Assembly (NCBI GenBank): GCA_913060675.1 | Contig: CAJXUS010000002.1 | Coordinates: forward strand, 119,831 to 183,830 | Reading direction: 5' to 3' | Source: an uncultured Rhodospirillales bacterium | GTDB taxonomy: Bacteria; Pseudomonadota; Alphaproteobacteria; Kiloniellales; Kiloniellaceae | Length of the DNA: 64,000 nucleotides | Shown: positions 53,356 through 62,409 of the stretch, in pieces | Position numbering within the stretch: the stretch's first letter is position 1 | Layout: each line of letters opens with the position of its first letter | Made by a program: the position numbers and the translations under genes | The notes under the pieces: generated by a model | Told to the model about the DNA's origin: nothing | Seen by the model: only the letters and a program-made list of their open reading frames with translations | Database searches by the model: none

Positions 53356-54339
53356 TTGTTTAAGTGGGAGAAATTGGGGAGGATTTTTGATCCGAGTGAT
53401 CAAGGATATAACGGGTGGATGAAAGAATTTGCTCAATCACCCTCTGTTTTGATTTTTGACCAATTCGTTCGAGTATTTTTTTGCACAAGACCCAAACCTT
53501 CCCCTGAAGGTAATTATCTTAGCTTTCTATCGTACATAGATCTTGATCGAAACAATTTAACTAACGTTGTAAATTTTTGTTCTTCTCCGCCACTAGAGTT
53601 AGGTGGTTATGGTACATTCGATGAATTTGGAACCAACCCGATCAGTGTGATTAAAGACAATGATGAAATTCGAGTATTTTATGCAGGTTGGACAAGGTGT
53701 GAGTCCGTACCTTTTAACGCAGCAATTGGCACCGCAATAAGCCGGGATGGCGGGAAATCATTTCAGAGAGTTGGCCTAGGGCCTGTTTTGTCCTATTGCC
53801 CCGATGAACCATTCCTTGTTGGTAGCCCAAGAGTTCGGAAATATGGAGATAAATGGTATCTTTGGTATGTGGCAGGTAAGAAGTGGCTACAATCGAATGA
53901 TAAGCCTGAACCCGTTTACAAAATACGAATGGCCACGTCTGAGGATGGTTTGAATTGGAACCGCCTTGGTATCGACCTAATAGATGATAAATTAGGTGAG
54001 CATGAGTGCCAAGCCTGCCCCGATGTCATTAAACAAAATGGGGTGTATCATATGTTTTTTTCATACAGACACAGCCATAACTATAAAGAAGCCCAAAATG
54101 GCTACCGTATTGGTTATGCGACTTCTGTTGATATGGTATCCTGGAATAGGCGAGATGAATTGGCTGGTATGGATGTCTCAGAAGAAGGATGGGATTCTGA
54201 GATGGTGAATTATCCTCATGTTTTTCAAGTGGATGGTAAAACGTATATGCTTTATCAAGGAAATCAAATGGGGCGTTCAGGTATGGGGTTGGCGATAATG
54301 AAACATTCAGATGATTGGAATGAAACATTAAGTGGTTAA
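53356..54339 (+). CDS. Five-bladed beta-propeller glycosidase-like protein (GH43/GH130-like), copy 1
   Basis: 327 residues, starting at TTG with GAGG seven bases upstream. Repeated blades can be seen (SPSVLIFDQFVRVFFCTR, NDEIRVFYAGWTR, YGDKWYLWYVAGKK, ACPDVIKQNGVYHMFFSYRH, VDGKTYMLYQGN). Acidic residues in DEPFLVGSPRV and the E of GEHECQACPDV are in positions used by GH43/GH62/GH130-type enzymes. Could cut or phosphorolyse a sugar linkage, or be a binding protein. It has a tandem paralogue directly after it. Confidence 0.7.
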   Translation: MFKWEKLGRIFDPSDQGYNGWMKEFAQSPSVLIFDQFVRVFFCTRPKPSPEGNYLSFLSYIDLDRNNLTNVVNFCSSPPLELGGYGTFDEFGTNPISVIKDNDEIRVFYAGWTRCESVPFNAAIGTAISRDGGKSFQRVGLGPVLSYCPDEPFLVGSPRVRKYGDKWYLWYVAGKKWLQSNDKPEPVYKIRMATSEDGLNWNRLGIDLIDDKLGEHECQACPDVIKQNGVYHMFFSYRHSHNYKEAQNGYRIGYATSVDMVSWNRRDELAGMDVSEEGWDSEMVNYPHVFQVDGKTYMLYQGNQMGRSGMGLAIMKHSDDWNETLSG

Positions 54340-54371
54340 AGCTTGGGAAAATATTTGCTCCGAACGAGCAC

Positions 54372-55280
54372 GTGCTTCCAAATAATTGCTCTGAATTTGC
54401 TCAATCCCCCCAAGTGTTGATTAAAAAAGATCGAGTACGAATTTATTTTTCTACCCGGGTAAAAGATAACGTCGGAAAATATCTGAGTCATGTAGCCTAT
54501 GTTGATTTTGAAAAAGACTTCAAAAAAATTATCAAAGTGTCAAAGCACACGGTTATTGAGTTGGGTGATCTGGGTGGGTTCGATGAACATGGAATATTCC
54601 CAACTAATGTATTGAGAGATGGTAACCGGATTCTGGCTTATACGACAGGTTGGAATCGTAAAGTTTCTGTTTCTGCAGATGCTTCAATAGGTTTGGCAAT
54701 TAGCCATAATGATGGGGATACGTTTGAAAAACATGGAAGCGGTCCTATCCTCTCAGCGTCATTACACGAACCTTTTCTTGTTGCAGATGCGTTTGTCAGG
54801 CCTTTTGGTGACCTTTATCATATGTGGTACATATTCGGGACTAAGTGGCAAAAATTTTCTGCTTTGGAACGACCGGACCGCGTTTATAAAATAGCTCACG
54901 CCATCTCTACTGATGGCGTGGAATGGCAGCGTAATGGCCAGCCGATTATTGCCAACAAATTAAACGAAGATGAGTGCCAAGCATTACCGACAGTATTTTA
55001 CCGCAATGGTCTTTATCATATGTATTTTTGTTATAGGCAGGCTTATGGATTTAGAGAGAATACACAAAATTCTTACCGAATTGGTTACGCGAAATCTCGT
55101 GATTTAGTAAGTTGGGACAGAGATGATGACGCTGCTGGTATTGATGTTTCAGATGAAGGATGGGATTCTCTAATGCAATGTTATCCCTATACCTTCGAAA
55201 TGGATGGTACAGTTTATATGCTATACAACGGAAATGAGTTTGGGCGTTACGGTTTTGGCCTGGCTGTCTTGGAAAACTAG
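54372..55280 (+). CDS. Five-bladed beta-propeller glycosidase-like protein, copy 2 (start unclear)
   Basis: 302 residues from the GTG at 54372, but similarity to copy 1 begins earlier: the in-frame codons at 54339-54371 give KLGKIFAPNEH, matching KLGRIFDPSDQ at the start of copy 1. No ATG, GTG or TTG is in frame between the stop at 54321 and 54372; only ATT (54327) is available. Blades match copy 1 (IYFSTRVKDN, LAYTTGWNRK, DLYHMWYIFGTKW, LPTVFYRNGLYHMYFCYRQ, DGTVYMLYNGNEFGRYG). Either an ATT start, frameshifting from copy 1, or a sequencing error would explain it. Confidence 0.7.
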   Translation: MLPNNCSEFAQSPQVLIKKDRVRIYFSTRVKDNVGKYLSHVAYVDFEKDFKKIIKVSKHTVIELGDLGGFDEHGIFPTNVLRDGNRILAYTTGWNRKVSVSADASIGLAISHNDGDTFEKHGSGPILSASLHEPFLVADAFVRPFGDLYHMWYIFGTKWQKFSALERPDRVYKIAHAISTDGVEWQRNGQPIIANKLNEDECQALPTVFYRNGLYHMYFCYRQAYGFRENTQNSYRIGYAKSRDLVSWDRDDDAAGIDVSDEGWDSLMQCYPYTFEMDGTVYMLYNGNEFGRYGFGLAVLEN

Positions 55281-55304
55281 ATTAATGTTCAGTTGGATTA
55301 AAAG

Positions 55305-56054
55305 ATGAGTGATAAAAGAGACTTTAATAAAGAGTTAGATGATCTCGATAACCGCGTTAATGAAAAGTATGCTTATAGCTTCGATTTTGATGTGTTGCAT
55401 CCCTTTATGATCAAGTCTTTTGAACCTTTCCTTAACGCCGGGAGTTTACTTGAGCTTGGAAGCTACAAAGGAGATTTTACAAAGCGCTTATTGCCTTTCT
55501 TTGATGACGTTACCTGTGTAGAGGCATCAGATCTTGCTATAAGTGAAGCAAAAGAAAGGTTGGGTGGGCGTGTTAAATACGTAAACGATACTTTTGAAAG
55601 GGTTAATCTTCCAAAGCGTTATGACAATATCATTATGACTCATGTTTTGGAGCATATCGATGACCCAGTACTCGTCTTAAAGCGTATCAATGAAGAATGG
55701 TTGGCTGATGGCGGTAAGCTTTTCCTTGTGGTCCCTAATGCGAATGCACCTTCTCGGCAAATAGCTGTAAAAATGGGGTTGATTTCTCATAATTCGGCTG
55801 TCACTCCAGCCGAAGCTGAACATGGCCACCGCTGTACCTATTCTCTTGATACGCTAGAGCGGGATGCTGTAACTGCAGGATTGAATGTTACTTATCGAAC
55901 AGGTATTTTCTTTAAAGCATTGGCAAATTTCCAATGGGATAGATTATTGCAAACTGATATTATATCTAAAGAATATTTAGATGGGTGTTTTCAACTTGGT
56001 CAGCAATATCCGGATTTATGCGCAAGCATTTTTCTTTTGTGTGAAAAAGAATAA
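55305..56054 (+). CDS. Class I SAM-dependent methyltransferase
   Basis: 249 residues. SLLELGSYKGDFTKRL (motif I), VTCVEASDLAI, YDNIIMTHVLEHIDDPVLVL (motif IV), GGKLFLVVPNANAPSRQIAVKMG. Sequence and layout parallel the methyltransferase at 50057, so the two are probably paralogues acting on different positions of one glycan. Last gene of the plus-strand run; followed by 56 bp and a convergent gene. Confidence 0.8.
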   Translation: MSDKRDFNKELDDLDNRVNEKYAYSFDFDVLHPFMIKSFEPFLNAGSLLELGSYKGDFTKRLLPFFDDVTCVEASDLAISEAKERLGGRVKYVNDTFERVNLPKRYDNIIMTHVLEHIDDPVLVLKRINEEWLADGGKLFLVVPNANAPSRQIAVKMGLISHNSAVTPAEAEHGHRCTYSLDTLERDAVTAGLNVTYRTGIFFKALANFQWDRLLQTDIISKEYLDGCFQLGQQYPDLCASIFLLCEKE

Positions 56055-56110
56055 AGAGTGGATTTATATAAGAACTTTTGCTGTCGAGAAGAGGGTACGG
56101 GTGGTTCTCG

Positions 56111-57232
56111 TTAAATTTTCATCTTAATAAAAAGCGATTTGTCGAAACAAAAAGCTCTCTCAATTTTATTGCTGTTATTCTGTAGAAAATCATCTCCGAC
56201 CTTTTGCGGACCATCTCCATGAAGCCAAAGGTAATCATCAAATACAATCCACCCTCCAGGCATTATGAAGGGAAGCCAAGAATTGCAGTCTTCATTGACC
56301 ATTTCATAGTCATGGTTCCCATCAATATGGATGAGTGAGATTTGTCCGGTATATTTTGTGGTACCGAACGTAGGTGATTGAATTTTCTGTTTTCGTGTAT
56401 AGATTTTTACAGCTTCTACGGAGGGCAATCGTAAATAATTCATTACTCCTCTGAATGGGGAGAGCGCTGCCAGAAAGCCCTCAAACGTTGTTTCCCAGAA
56501 AGAAGCCAAATCTTTTATTAAAGTTTGATCTTCATCTCTAACGATATCTGGAGAATTATTTTGTTGAGCCAATATAGGGCTCCAAGGATCAAGAACCAAA
56601 ACCTTCCCAATCTGATATCTTCTGCTTCCCCAAGAAAGCATATATGTCGAACGCCCTCTATATGCACCGATTTCGACTATATCTCCTTTTGGTAATTCTG
56701 GGTATATGGCTAGAAATGCTGCAAGCTTCTCTTCTGAAGTCATCCCAGGTATCATTCGAGTGTAAAATAAGAGGCCCGCAATCTCTGCGAGATCCGGGAT
56801 CTCTTGGCAGTAATCAGTGTTTAGGGCAACAGCAAGGTCACGAACCTTTGTTGCTGATTCATAGAGTGAAGTAACTTTTATAGTTTCGATCTCACCTGGA
56901 GGAGGGTTAACGAAACTAACACTTAAGTTGTGGGCCTCAAGGATTTTACTAATTACTTTATAGAGTACAATGTGAGGGCAAAAAATGGATGTGATGTGTT
57001 CTCTTGATATATTTTGTAGAAGATTTTCTTCAAATCCTGCATCATGTATTGAAGGAATATAGATCCATTTATCGTAAAAACTTTTATCCGGATCATTCTG
57101 AATACAGGAAGCTCCAATAACGTGTTTTCCTAAGGCATTCGCCTCTAATCTATAGGCTTTTGACTCGTTTGTTCCGCCTGGTATCACGAGCTCTGTACTG
57201 TTACGAAGAAAATTTTCCGAGCTTTTAGCCAT
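56111..57232 (-). CDS. Class I SAM-dependent methyltransferase with N-terminal extension
   Basis: 373 residues from the ATG at 57232, which overlaps the rfbA stop (ATGGCTAA); an in-frame ATG farther upstream lies inside rfbA. Residues 1-180 are not recognised. The C-terminal domain has GDIVEIGAYRGRSTYMLSWG, VLVLDPWSP, ISLIHIDGNHDYEMVNEDCNSWLPFIMPGGWIVFDDY, the Methyltransf_24 pattern of glycan-cluster methyltransferases. Translationally coupled to rfbA, so probably acts on a dTDP-sugar-derived glycan. Confidence 0.75.
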   Translation of the reverse strand: MAKSSENFLRNSTELVIPGGTNESKAYRLEANALGKHVIGASCIQNDPDKSFYDKWIYIPSIHDAGFEENLLQNISREHITSIFCPHIVLYKVISKILEAHNLSVSFVNPPPGEIETIKVTSLYESATKVRDLAVALNTDYCQEIPDLAEIAGLLFYTRMIPGMTSEEKLAAFLAIYPELPKGDIVEIGAYRGRSTYMLSWGSRRYQIGKVLVLDPWSPILAQQNNSPDIVRDEDQTLIKDLASFWETTFEGFLAALSPFRGVMNYLRLPSVEAVKIYTRKQKIQSPTFGTTKYTGQISLIHIDGNHDYEMVNEDCNSWLPFIMPGGWIVFDDYLWLHGDGPQKVGDDFLQNNSNKIERAFCFDKSLFIKMKI

Positions 57233-58100
57233 TTTGTTCCATAAGTATCTCTCGTAGATAATTTCCATAACCACTCGCCATCAAATTATCTGCGAGTTGT
57301 TCAAGATCCTTGTTCGTAATATAGCCCATATACCAGGCAATTTCTTCCGGACACGCAATTTTGATGCCTTGTCTGCTTTCTACAGACCGGACAAAAGCAG
57401 AAGCGTTGTGGAGAGAGTCAACCGTCCCTGCATCGAGCCAGGCAAAACCTCGTCCCAGACGTTCTACCTGCAAATTACCCATTTCAAGATATTTTTGATT
57501 AATGTCGGTGATATGTTTCTCGTTATTGAGACCGGGTTTCACATCACGGGCAATCTTCACGACCTGATTGTCATAAAAGTACAAGCCAATAAGAGCAAAA
57601 TTTGATTTTGGCTTTTGCGGTTTTTCCTCAATATCAATACCGATCCCTTGGTCATTGAAAGAAACGACACCATAATTTTCTGGGTCTTTGACGCGGTAGG
57701 CGAAAACAGTCGCGCCGGGTTTGGGAGTTCTAACTGACTGTAATAAACGCGTTAAACCATTCCCAAATAGAATGTTATCGCCAAGTGCAAGAGCACAGTG
57801 ATCGTTTCCTATAAAGTCTTCGGACAGAGAGAACGCCTCTGCAATTCCACCAGGTTCTTCTTGGATACACCAAGACAGATTAATTCCCCACTGGTGCCCG
57901 TTACCTAAGAGAGTTTGAAAGGCGTGTTGGTGTTCTCGCGTAGTTATTATTTGGATATCTCTTATGCCTGATAGCATAAGTGTTGTTAAGGGGAAGTAGA
58001 TCATTGGTTTGTCGTAAACGGGCAGTAATTGCTTGCTTACGACGCGAGTGATCGGATAGAGGCGGCTGCCTGTTCCGCCGGCTAGAATGATCCCTTTCAT
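57225..58100 (-). CDS. rfbA: Glucose-1-phosphate thymidylyltransferase RfbA (RmlA)
   Basis: 291 residues, normal length. MKGIILAGGTGSRLYPITRVVSKQLLPVYDKPMIYFPLTTLMLSGI, the nucleotidyltransferase signature; SWCIQEEPGGIAEAF; LALGDNILFG; VERLGRGFAWLDAGT. It makes dTDP-glucose from dTTP and glucose-1-phosphate, first step to dTDP-sugars. rfbB, rfbC and rfbD are not in the window. Ribosome binding site GAGGGG. It follows fliW by 82 bp in the flagellar minus-strand run. Confidence 0.95.
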   Translation of the reverse strand: MKGIILAGGTGSRLYPITRVVSKQLLPVYDKPMIYFPLTTLMLSGIRDIQIITTREHQHAFQTLLGNGHQWGINLSWCIQEEPGGIAEAFSLSEDFIGNDHCALALGDNILFGNGLTRLLQSVRTPKPGATVFAYRVKDPENYGVVSFNDQGIGIDIEEKPQKPKSNFALIGLYFYDNQVVKIARDVKPGLNNEKHITDINQKYLEMGNLQVERLGRGFAWLDAGTVDSLHNASAFVRSVESRQGIKIACPEEIAWYMGYITNKDLEQLADNLMASGYGNYLREILMEQNG

Positions 58101-58182
58101 ATCAGTATCCCCTCTTTTTCAGATTGTCTCTCTGGACTACAAACTGAGCTATTGGCCTGGTTACCGTTAGTGGATATGAAGG

Positions 58183-58692
58183 TTATTCTACTTCGTGGCG
58201 AACGCTATATTGTTCTGAGCTCAAAATATGCTGCCAAGCTTGACGTTTATTTGTATCAATAAACATTGGGGCTCTCAAATTGACGGTCTTTTTTATGCCA
58301 CCAGCAACTTGACGTAATGTTGTGACCAGCATTACAGCGAGATTGTCAGGGGTTATAGAATATTGTTTCATAGCGCTTGCAATATCTTTGTCTTCGATTA
58401 ACCCGCTGTTGAGGTCGTAAGGCCTCAATATGAAAGTAAGCTCGGCTTCATCAATGGATTGCAATAGCATAAACCCATCCAACACCGTATGGGACGGTGT
58501 GGATAAGCCATATTCTTTGTACTGGGAAAAGCCGACGATACCTTGAGGCATCGCGATAGTTTTATCCCGGTCAATCTCCATTACCCCGAAACGAGTTTTC
58601 AAGGTAATGATGTTATTTGTTACTTCCTCGGTCTTCGGCATTGTGATTCCGTCGAGATCCTGAGCATTAAAGTTTTGTTCTATATCCAACAT
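58183..58692 (-). CDS. fliW: Flagellar assembly factor FliW
   Basis: 169 residues from the ATG at 58692 (a TTG at 58719 would add nine). TRFGVMEIDRDKTIAMPQGIVGFSQYKEYGL, MLLQSIDEAELTFILRPYDL, and TVNLRAPMFIDTNKRQAWQHIL are the family motifs. FliW binds the translational repressor CsrA and also flagellin, so flagellin synthesis is tied to its export. csrA usually follows fliW but is absent here. Its presence together with GGA-loop hairpins before each flagellin suggests a CsrA-FliW-flagellin circuit in this organism. 65 bp after flgL. Confidence 0.92.
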   Translation of the reverse strand: MLDIEQNFNAQDLDGITMPKTEEVTNNIITLKTRFGVMEIDRDKTIAMPQGIVGFSQYKEYGLSTPSHTVLDGFMLLQSIDEAELTFILRPYDLNSGLIEDKDIASAMKQYSITPDNLAVMLVTTLRQVAGGIKKTVNLRAPMFIDTNKRQAWQHILSSEQYSVRHEVE

Positions 58693-58757
58693 AATGGGCT
58701 TTCCCGTAACAATAGGCAACCATGATTAACGAATAGTAAGCGTGAAATCACAAAGAC

Positions 58758-59678
58758 TTATCGGACGTAATTCAAAAGAGTTACTTCGTTGATCTTTGTA
58801 AGGCTAATATATGATGCTTGTAATTGAACTTGATCAAAGGCCAGTCGACTGGTTGCTTCAGCGATATCGATGTCTTCAATTCCTGATATGGTGTTGTCTA
58901 CATAAGTTTTATAGGACACGTGATTTGCCGTTGCGCCCTCCAAAACGGAGACTTGTGCACCGATCTGACTTCGCAGAGCAGAAACACCATCAAGAGAGGT
59001 TTGTAATAAATTATAAGCTTCTTGTAACACTGCGGTATCATCGTTAATGCCTGCATATTCGACATAGGATAGGCCGCGTAGAACTTTCTCAAATGCAGGG
59101 TCATCACCTGTAATACCGTAGGTGAGGGTCGCATCTTGGTCGATTCTGTTAGCTAATTTAACATTGTCACCCTGGTAGTAATCAAAATCAGCCGTAAATA
59201 CTCCAGGTAAGCCTGCTTGAGGGGTATAAGCTGCATCTGTTACATCAACGGGCGGAGTACCTGTTAAACTCCCAGAAAAAAGATACCTTCCTTCGTGTTG
59301 GGCGTTTATCAATGCTGTCATTTCAGATCGAAAGCTTGTCGCAAATGTTTCAAATGGAATTTCTTGGATGTTTGATCCGTTAAGGCCACTCAGAACATCG
59401 CTCAATAGATTTGTAATTCGGTCTGTAATCGTACTCAGATTGTTTTCCATTATTTCTAATCGAGTTTTCGTCGATTGAATATTTTCCCCGAATTGTTCTG
59501 TACGGACACTATCGCGTTGAAGATTGACTAACCCGAGCGATTGTTGCGCGATATTTGTATAGTCCTGAGTGATTTTACCACTGGAAATTTGAACAGTTCG
59601 ATTAGAAACCTCAGCCTGTGTAGAGGCCATGTTGGTTTGTAATAACTGGTTCTGTGCAAAGCTTGATACGCGAAGCAT
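58758..59678 (-). CDS. flgL: Hook-filament junction protein FlgL
   Basis: 306 residues. Flagellin-like N-terminus MLRVSSFAQNQLLQTNMASTQAEVSNRTVQISSGKITQDYTNIAQQ and C-terminus SGIEDIDIAEATSRLAFDQVQLQASYISLTKINEVTLLNYVR. FlgL forms the second junction ring between FlgK and the filament. GGAGAATAG precedes the ATG; 12 bp after flgK. Confidence 0.93.
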   Translation of the reverse strand: MLRVSSFAQNQLLQTNMASTQAEVSNRTVQISSGKITQDYTNIAQQSLGLVNLQRDSVRTEQFGENIQSTKTRLEIMENNLSTITDRITNLLSDVLSGLNGSNIQEIPFETFATSFRSEMTALINAQHEGRYLFSGSLTGTPPVDVTDAAYTPQAGLPGVFTADFDYYQGDNVKLANRIDQDATLTYGITGDDPAFEKVLRGLSYVEYAGINDDTAVLQEAYNLLQTSLDGVSALRSQIGAQVSVLEGATANHVSYKTYVDNTISGIEDIDIAEATSRLAFDQVQLQASYISLTKINEVTLLNYVR

Positions 59679-59690
59679 AATCTATTCTCC

Positions 59691-61568
59691 TTACGCAAGC
59701 TCGATAACGGTGTCTAACATTTCACCTGTTATCTGAATGACTTTGGCTGCGGCATTGTAAGCGTTTTGGAAGATGATCATATTGGCTAGTTCCTCATCCA
59801 TATTAACCCCGGACTCATTTTGCATTTTGATTTGTAAATCACCTGTTAGGGCGCTTTGAAAATCTAGATTGCTTTGTGAGGCTTGGGTCGTTGTTGCGCT
59901 ATAAGAAAGCATAATGCCTGCGTAGCCAGAAAGTGTAGTTGATGAAATGTCTGGGCCATTTGTAATACCATTGAAGGTGATATTTTGCTCAAACGCACCC
60001 GCAAGGCTTAAGGCCACATCGTTATTGCCTGGTCCAAGTGTGTAATTTGGAGGCGTACCTGACAAAGACCCCCGGGAAATATAAGAAGGTTGGGCGACAA
60101 CATCTGTGCGGACGATTATGCCGGAAGAAATGCCTGTTTGAACAGTCTGTCCTGCGACAACGGGTACAGTCGTCGCCAGATCAGGGGTAATAAGTAAATC
60201 GTTCAAGCCAAAGAAGTTTGAAAACCCATTGTAATTTTCATTTACCGTGTCGCCATTCGCATCAAACTGGATTACAGAATCACCTTGAGTGGCTGCAAGA
60301 CCCGTATCTTTAAATGCCAGTTTTACGTTACTGTTTAATTTCACCTCTAGACGGCCATTGGCGTCAAAACTTGCGGTACCATTCGCCCCGAGAAACGTAT
60401 TGATTTGTCCTTGGACGGTTGCTGGTGTCGTCGCCCCAGCAGCAATAGTCCCCATGCCACCTACCATGGCGCCATTAATGTCGAGGAGCACCATGTTAAC
60501 ATTACTGCCGATGGTCATCGCCTGAGCAGTGTTACTGAATGCTCTGGATCCATGTAAGGTTGCAGGATCAAGGGCGGCTGTCCCTGCGCCCATAGGGGTA
60601 TTGGCGCCTCTATTGTGTACGCGATTCACCTCATCTCTTAAGGCCGAAGACATTTGATCCAATTGGCTGGTAACAGAAGGCAACATTGTATCGCGAGCAT
60701 TGAATAAGGCCGCAAGCTTTCCACCTGTTAACGAGGTGGTTATGTCATTTGCAGCATTTGGGAAACCGCCATCGTTGAGATGGATACCATCTAGTGTACC
60801 TGGGTAGCTTTCATTCGCTGTAATCAATGTGGTTTGCCGAAAAGACAGATCGGCTTGATAGCCTCCATTTATAAGGGTACGGCCGCTTGTGGTGAGAATA
60901 TTTACTTGATTTTTATCGGTTTGGAAGTACTGAATATCTGTGTATTGAGCCAGAGTATTTATCGCTTGGTCTCTTTTATCTTCCAAATCACCAATTGGGA
61001 GGCCTTGAGCTGCCTGACCAGGTATGATGCCGTTGATTTCAGCAATAATCGCGAGTTGAGATTCCATATCTCTCACGGCTTGGTTTATTTCTAGGTCCGC
61101 CCGAATACGTTCATCCTGTACGGTATCAGCCATACCCTGGATACGACCAGTTAACGTTGTCGCATTGTTGATTGTGGTAAAGTAATTTGAAGTTATTTCA
61201 GGGCTACTACCTAAGCTTTCTAGCGAATCTGCAAAACTATTAATCAGGTCGCCGAGGGCATTCTTGTTAGCCACTGTTCCAAACATTTGCTGTACGCGGT
61301 TGAGGTAATTATTCTCGGTCGAAATTTCACTAAGACGTGTCGTCTCGTCTCTGAAGTCGCGTTGCAGCAATGTATTAACACTGCGCGCAATTGTGTCTGC
61401 TGTAACCCCTGAGCCAACACCCGCAATAACCTGAGTTTCCTGCAAAAGCGTTTTGCGGGAGTAGTTTGGGTTATTCAGGTTCGCCAAATTGGTTGAGGTA
61501 AGCGCCAACGCGCTTTGATTGACTCTCAACCCGCTTAAAGCGTTATTTAGGGCTAGGGCTAACGACAT
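59691..61568 (-). CDS. flgK: Hook-associated protein FlgK
   Basis: 625 residues. N-terminal MSLALALNNALSGLRVNQSALALTSTNLANLNNPNYSRKT and C-terminal SGVNMDEELANMIIFQNAYNAAAKVIQITGEMLDTVIELA are the HAP1 ends; the middle (DALGDLINSFADSLESL-type helices and a Thr/Asn/Gly-rich domain) is normal. First junction protein after the hook. Third gene after flgJ and flgN. Confidence 0.95.
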   Translation of the reverse strand: MSLALALNNALSGLRVNQSALALTSTNLANLNNPNYSRKTLLQETQVIAGVGSGVTADTIARSVNTLLQRDFRDETTRLSEISTENNYLNRVQQMFGTVANKNALGDLINSFADSLESLGSSPEITSNYFTTINNATTLTGRIQGMADTVQDERIRADLEINQAVRDMESQLAIIAEINGIIPGQAAQGLPIGDLEDKRDQAINTLAQYTDIQYFQTDKNQVNILTTSGRTLINGGYQADLSFRQTTLITANESYPGTLDGIHLNDGGFPNAANDITTSLTGGKLAALFNARDTMLPSVTSQLDQMSSALRDEVNRVHNRGANTPMGAGTAALDPATLHGSRAFSNTAQAMTIGSNVNMVLLDINGAMVGGMGTIAAGATTPATVQGQINTFLGANGTASFDANGRLEVKLNSNVKLAFKDTGLAATQGDSVIQFDANGDTVNENYNGFSNFFGLNDLLITPDLATTVPVVAGQTVQTGISSGIIVRTDVVAQPSYISRGSLSGTPPNYTLGPGNNDVALSLAGAFEQNITFNGITNGPDISSTTLSGYAGIMLSYSATTTQASQSNLDFQSALTGDLQIKMQNESGVNMDEELANMIIFQNAYNAAAKVIQITGEMLDTVIELA

Positions 61569-61614
61569 GACATCCTCAACTATTTGCTATTTTGTTTTTG
61601 TATAAGCAATTTTG

Positions 61615-62085
61615 TTACAGACATTGGTTCAAATGCATAGGAGCCGAGGTCTGTGCAGATTGTGCAGATTGAGCAGCCAAGACACCTGTTTGAGAATAAC
61701 TGGTGCTATTTTTACTCTTTTGTTGCTGCACTGCTTCGACAACGGCTTGCATTAGTCGTTCATTGTTCGTTTTTGCTGCCAGTAGCGCGGTTTCATTCTC
61801 TTTCACCGTAGTGTTGAGTTGCTGAATGACGTCGCGCAATTCGCTCTTGAGCAAAGGATCTAAGTGCTGCATGAAAGAAGGGTCATTTTTAAGCTGCGAT
61901 GTCCCTTGTTCATAAGCATTTACAAGGGTCAGCTTTTCTTCTTGAAGTAAGCTCATTTCCTTGATTTTCATTGCGCGAAGAAGCTCAACTTCTCGGCTCA
62001 TTACAGAAACGAGGCCTTTAACAGTCGCGATTACGCTGTGGACTGTTGTTTCAGGAAATTCTTTCGTTTTTAAGGCTGTAGACAT
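61615..62085 (-). CDS. flgN: FlgN-like flagellar chaperone
   Basis: 156 residues, helical: VISVMSREVELLRAMKIKEMSLLQEEKLTLVNAYEQG-type helix pair and LNTTVKENETALLAAKTNNERLMQAVVEAVQ match FlgN, the export chaperone of FlgK and FlgL, whose genes follow it. C-terminal 35 residues are Ser/Ala/Gln-rich. The gene starts directly after the flgJ stop (TAAATG) with AGGAGG in the end of flgJ. Confidence 0.8.
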   Translation of the reverse strand: MSTALKTKEFPETTVHSVIATVKGLVSVMSREVELLRAMKIKEMSLLQEEKLTLVNAYEQGTSQLKNDPSFMQHLDPLLKSELRDVIQQLNTTVKENETALLAAKTNNERLMQAVVEAVQQQKSKNSTSYSQTGVLAAQSAQSAQTSAPMHLNQCL

Positions 62086-62409
62086 TTAAACCTCCTGCAG
62101 CTTGATAATTTCGCGATATACGGCATTGGAGATTCCAATCCCGCCAGATTCTGAAAGAGTTTTTCCGTACTCTTGAACCATGAGAGAGCGAAACATTCTC
62201 TCACCTTGTCCGCCGCCCATTGGTCCATCCGTTGGGAGACTTTCGAAAATAGGGGACAGCATTTGAGAAATAAAAACAGCTTCAAACTCTTTTGCTGTCG
62301 CCATGGCGGCTTTCTCGTCTTTAGGGTTCACGTTTGCGAGGGCATTTGCCTTACTCGCAAGGGATCCGCTTAAAGCGCTATCCATGTATGTGCTTGAATC
62401 TATATTCAT
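62086..62409 (-). CDS. flgJ: Rod-binding protein FlgJ, single-domain form
   Basis: 107 residues: only the rod-binding domain (AATAKEFEAVFISQMLSPIFESLP-like segment, MGGGQGERMFRSLMVQEYGKTLSESGGIGISNAVYREIIKLQ). The peptidoglycan hydrolase domain found in enteric FlgJ is absent, as is common in alphaproteobacteria, where a separate muramidase is used. Start shares a base with the flgI stop (TAATG). Confidence 0.88.
   Translation of the reverse strand: MNIDSSTYMDSALSGSLASKANALANVNPKDEKAAMATAKEFEAVFISQMLSPIFESLPTDGPMGGGQGERMFRSLMVQEYGKTLSESGGIGISNAVYREIIKLQEV

Noticed and set aside
58100..58183. csrA next to fliW
   Set aside because: The 82-bp gap after fliW and the small frames elsewhere contain no MLVLTRK-type start or other CsrA sequence; csrA must be outside the window if present.
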